A stretch of 8,313 nucleotides of DNA from positions 1-8,313 of the forward strand of contig CAIODE010000404.1 in NCBI GenBank assembly GCA_903856875.1, read 5' to 3'. Source of the stretch: an uncultured Burkholderiales bacterium. Its GTDB lineage: Bacteria > Pseudomonadota > Gammaproteobacteria > Burkholderiales > Burkholderiaceae_C. This document shows, piece by piece, positions 6,735-8,313 of this stretch. The position numbers were made by a program, and so were the translations under genes. The notes under the pieces are model-generated. The model did not search any database and was not told the origin of the DNA. It saw nothing but the letters and a program-made list of their open reading frames with translations. Positions within the stretch are counted from its first letter, which is position 1. Every line of letters begins with the position of its first letter.

Positions 6735-6830
6735 CGACGGGCCTTCCCGCATGGTAAAGCGGCCAACCGAGTCAGGTGGGGAACCAAGCAGCTCTAACTG
6801 CAGAGCCAGTGCCGGGGTCAAGGCTCGTCA
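6735..6830 (+). ncRNA. ffs: Signal recognition particle RNA, 4.5S type
   Basis: This RNA binds Ffh to form the signal recognition particle that targets membrane proteins co-translationally. The conserved Ffh-binding hairpin is visible: GUCAGGU, then GG-GGAA-CC (GGAA tetraloop at 6780-6783), then AAGCAGC, bracketed by GAG (6769-6771) and CUC (6792-6794). Compared with E. coli, the closing pairs are GG/CC instead of CC/GG, a compensatory change. A terminal helix pairs 6736-6745 with 6820-6829 over ten pairs including one G-U, and smaller helices (6759-6762 with 6798-6801, 6752-6754 with 6806-6808) connect them. The CAGUGCCGGGG segment resembles the E. coli distal strand. The total of about 95 nt fits the 4.5S class. 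A U-rich stretch, CCTTTCATTTTT (6831-6842), follows the helix and probably serves as terminator. Exact ends are estimated to within a few bases. Confidence 0.88.
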
Positions 6831-8158
6831 CCTTTCATTTTTGCGTGCAAGGCTATAGCAGCCCGCACCCCAGTCGCTATGCAGGCAGTGAGCAAATAGC
6901 CACCTGTCGGCGCTTCCCAATCCAACATTTCTCCTGCACAAAACACCCCTGGCAAGGCCTTGGTTTGCAGCCCTGAATCGAGACCATTCCATGCCACGCC
7001 CCCAGCGCTGCTGATGGCTTCATCGATGGGCCTGGCTTGTGTGAGCTTCAATGCCAAGCTTTTGATGGCCAAGCCCAGTTGTGCTGGATCTTGCAAGATC
7101 TGATGCGATAAGAGCTCGTTCAACAAGGCCATCTTGACGCCCTCAATGCCCAGTCGTCCCTTTAGGTGGGAAGACAAACTGCGCGAACCCCGCGGATGCG
7201 AGACCTCTTGAATGACTTTTCCCAGGGTCCAATCAGGCAATAAATCCAATTTCAATTCAGCCAGCCCTTGCGCTTGAATGGCCTTGCGCAAATCTGCTGA
7301 AGCGGCATAAATCAAACTGCCTTCAACACCGTAGCTGCTGGCCACAAACTCACCCTGGCGCCTTATGACGTGCCCTTTGGCATGGGTCCACTCAATGGCG
7401 ACCGACTTGAAAGGCTGACCCGCAAAACGCGCCAAGAAAAACGACGTCCAACCTTGCCCCTCTCTGCCGGCCACATGAAAACCGCAGTTAGAGGGCACCA
7501 AGGGGTTCACTGACACGCCCATTTCATTCAACCAGGGTGCCCAAGCGCCGTCAGAGCCCAACCGGGCCCAACTTCCACCGCCCAGCGCCAAGACAATGGC
7601 TTGGGCCTTGACAGTGCGCAACTGAAGCTCAGGGGACGAGAGACTCCGCACTTCAAAACTTAATTCAGTCAAGTTACCATTCACTATGTCAGCGGGGATC
7701 GCCTTCAAAGCTGTTAATCGATGGCGCATGTGAAATTCAACAGGCGCACCTTTTTCAGGATGGCGCAAACGATGCAACCAAGCTCGAAGCAGCGGGGCCG
7801 CTTTCATTTCTTTGGGGAAAACGCGTCCTGAACTTCCAATGAATGTCTCAATGCCCAAATCCTGAGCCCAAACCCTCAATTGATCTGGGCCCCACTCACG
7901 CAATAGGGGTTCAAGCTGCGGTGAATGGTCGTCATAACGGTTCACAAATTGATCAAAGGCCTCTGAGTGCGTCAAGTTCAGACCCCCTCGCCCTGCCAAT
8001 AAGAACTTTCTACCCACTGAAGGCATGGCATCAAAAAGATGCACCGAATGGCCCAAGTTCGACAACACCTGAGCCGCCATTAAACCTGCGGGCCCGCCGC
8101 CAATCACTGCCACGGACAGTTCTAAGGGGGTTGAAGCGTGCGAAGAAGGGACGTCCAT
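6818..8158 (-). CDS. HI0933-like FAD-dependent oxidoreductase (TIGR03862-type flavoprotein)
   Basis: From the ATG at 8158 the protein has 446 residues. It opens with an FAD-binding Rossmann motif, VAVIGGGPAGLMAAQVL (about 16-32), then FDAMPSVGRKFLLAGRGGLN (42-61), a hallmark of the HI0933/BaiN-like family. The GRGGLNLTHSE version is typical of the TIGR03862 branch. A second FAD region, ALGGGSWARLGSDG, lies mid-protein. The C-terminus carries PGVFCAGEMLDWEAPTGGY and LLTACIATGVRAA, closing the FAD site. The protein is probably cytosolic, with no signal peptide or membrane segment. The substrate is unknown. In-frame TTG codons upstream (8185, 8215) would add up to 19 residues of little similarity to the family start, and no start has a clear ribosome site. 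The gene is convergent with ffs, whose last ten or so bases overlap its stop and final codons, and divergent from trxA. Confidence 0.9.
   Translation of the reverse strand: MDVPSSHASTPLELSVAVIGGGPAGLMAAQVLSNLGHSVHLFDAMPSVGRKFLLAGRGGLNLTHSEAFDQFVNRYDDHSPQLEPLLREWGPDQLRVWAQDLGIETFIGSSGRVFPKEMKAAPLLRAWLHRLRHPEKGAPVEFHMRHRLTALKAIPADIVNGNLTELSFEVRSLSSPELQLRTVKAQAIVLALGGGSWARLGSDGAWAPWLNEMGVSVNPLVPSNCGFHVAGREGQGWTSFFLARFAGQPFKSVAIEWTHAKGHVIRRQGEFVASSYGVEGSLIYAASADLRKAIQAQGLAELKLDLLPDWTLGKVIQEVSHPRGSRSLSSHLKGRLGIEGVKMALLNELLSHQILQDPAQLGLAIKSLALKLTQARPIDEAISSAGGVAWNGLDSGLQTKALPGVFCAGEMLDWEAPTGGYLLTACIATGVRAAIALHAKMKGDEP
6831..6842 (+). terminator. U-rich stretch after the SRP RNA helix
   Basis: CCTTTCATTTTT follows directly on the ten-pair terminal helix of the SRP RNA. 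Helix plus U-rich tail could form an intrinsic terminator. It lies inside the 3' coding end of the convergent flavoprotein gene. The tract is interrupted, so strength is uncertain. Confidence 0.4.
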
Positions 8159-8275
8159 GCTGAGAAAATGATTCGGATCAAACAATGAATGAGCGGCTTT
8201 GTGCGTTTCTGTCAAAATACGGGAAGTTTACAAAGACGATTAAGTAGTAATTTCAATCTCAACAAGGAACAGGCC

Positions 8276-8313
8276 ATGGCCAGCGATTTGATCAAACACA
8301 CAACCGACGCCAC
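8276..8313 (+). CDS. trxA: Thioredoxin, first 12 codons only
   Basis: The window ends 38 bases into an open frame that reads MASDLIKHTTDA. This N-terminus closely resembles thioredoxins of Burkholderiales (MASxLIKHxxDASFE), which reduce protein disulfides in the cytosol. The active-site WCGPC lies beyond the window. A strong ribosome site, AAGGAA (8264-8269), stands six bases before the ATG. The gene is divergent from the flavoprotein with 117 bp between starts, and no convincing plus-strand promoter was recognised there. In this lineage trxA is usually followed by rho, which cannot be checked here. Confidence 0.75.
   Translation, partial: MASDLIKHTTDA

Noticed and set aside
8159..8215. Longer flavoprotein starting at TTG 8215 or 8185
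   Set aside because: Rare start codons without ribosome sites. The added residues precede an N-terminus that already fits the family, so the ATG at 8158 is simpler, though not proven.
8210..8215. Perfect TTGACA on the minus strand as a -35 for the flavoprotein
   Set aside because: No acceptable -10 lies at a 16-18 bp spacing (TCATTC and neighbours score poorly), so a promoter call is not supported.
1..8313. CRISPR arrays, insertion sequences, tRNAs, toxin-antitoxin or defence genes
   Set aside because: I looked on both strands and saw no spaced direct repeats, transposase motifs, tRNA cloverleafs or defence-type proteins. The region reads as core genome.

Overview
The window looks like ordinary core chromosome of a betaproteobacterium in the Burkholderiales, probably Comamonadaceae (a Limnohabitans/Rhodoferax-like relative). 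This rests on gene content, protein style and gene order, not on any search. No mobile element, CRISPR array, tRNA or rRNA was seen, and genes are tightly packed. I found no previously undescribed multi-gene system. The interesting signals are small: a nine-A slippage site in dnaX, an SRP RNA gene whose terminal helix overlaps a protein gene, two divergent start regions with symmetric -10 boxes, and a stand-alone Tat-exported binding protein.

Left part (1-2849): a YafS-like methyltransferase gene runs off the left edge on the minus strand. It is divergent from gloB (glyoxalase II), which overlaps a following mltD-type lytic transglycosylase gene by an ATGA. E. coli has the same mltD / gloB / yafS neighbourhood, which supports all three calls.

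Middle (2839-6701, minus strand): dnaX, ybaB and recR follow one another with gaps of 19 and 14 bp, the widely conserved replication/repair cluster. After a 140-bp gap rich in inverted repeats comes a solitary ABC-type substrate-binding protein with a Tat signal peptide. Its 3' end overlaps the 3' end of mltD by 11 bp, with a strong inverted repeat at the junction. Inside dnaX, a run of nine A on the coding strand lies just after the clamp-loader core. Both alternative reading frames stop almost at once, the layout expected for producing a short gamma form beside full-length tau.

Right part (6735-8313): the 4.5S/SRP RNA gene (ffs) is divergent from dnaX, and its 3' arm overlaps the 3' end of a convergent flavoprotein gene (HI0933/TIGR03862 type). 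Divergent from the flavoprotein, the first 12 codons of a thioredoxin gene (trxA) begin at 8276 and leave the window.

Functions are mostly housekeeping: detoxification of S-D-lactoylglutathione, peptidoglycan cleavage, the replication clamp loader, RecFOR repair, membrane targeting and redox. No stretch above 300 bases lacks a gene.
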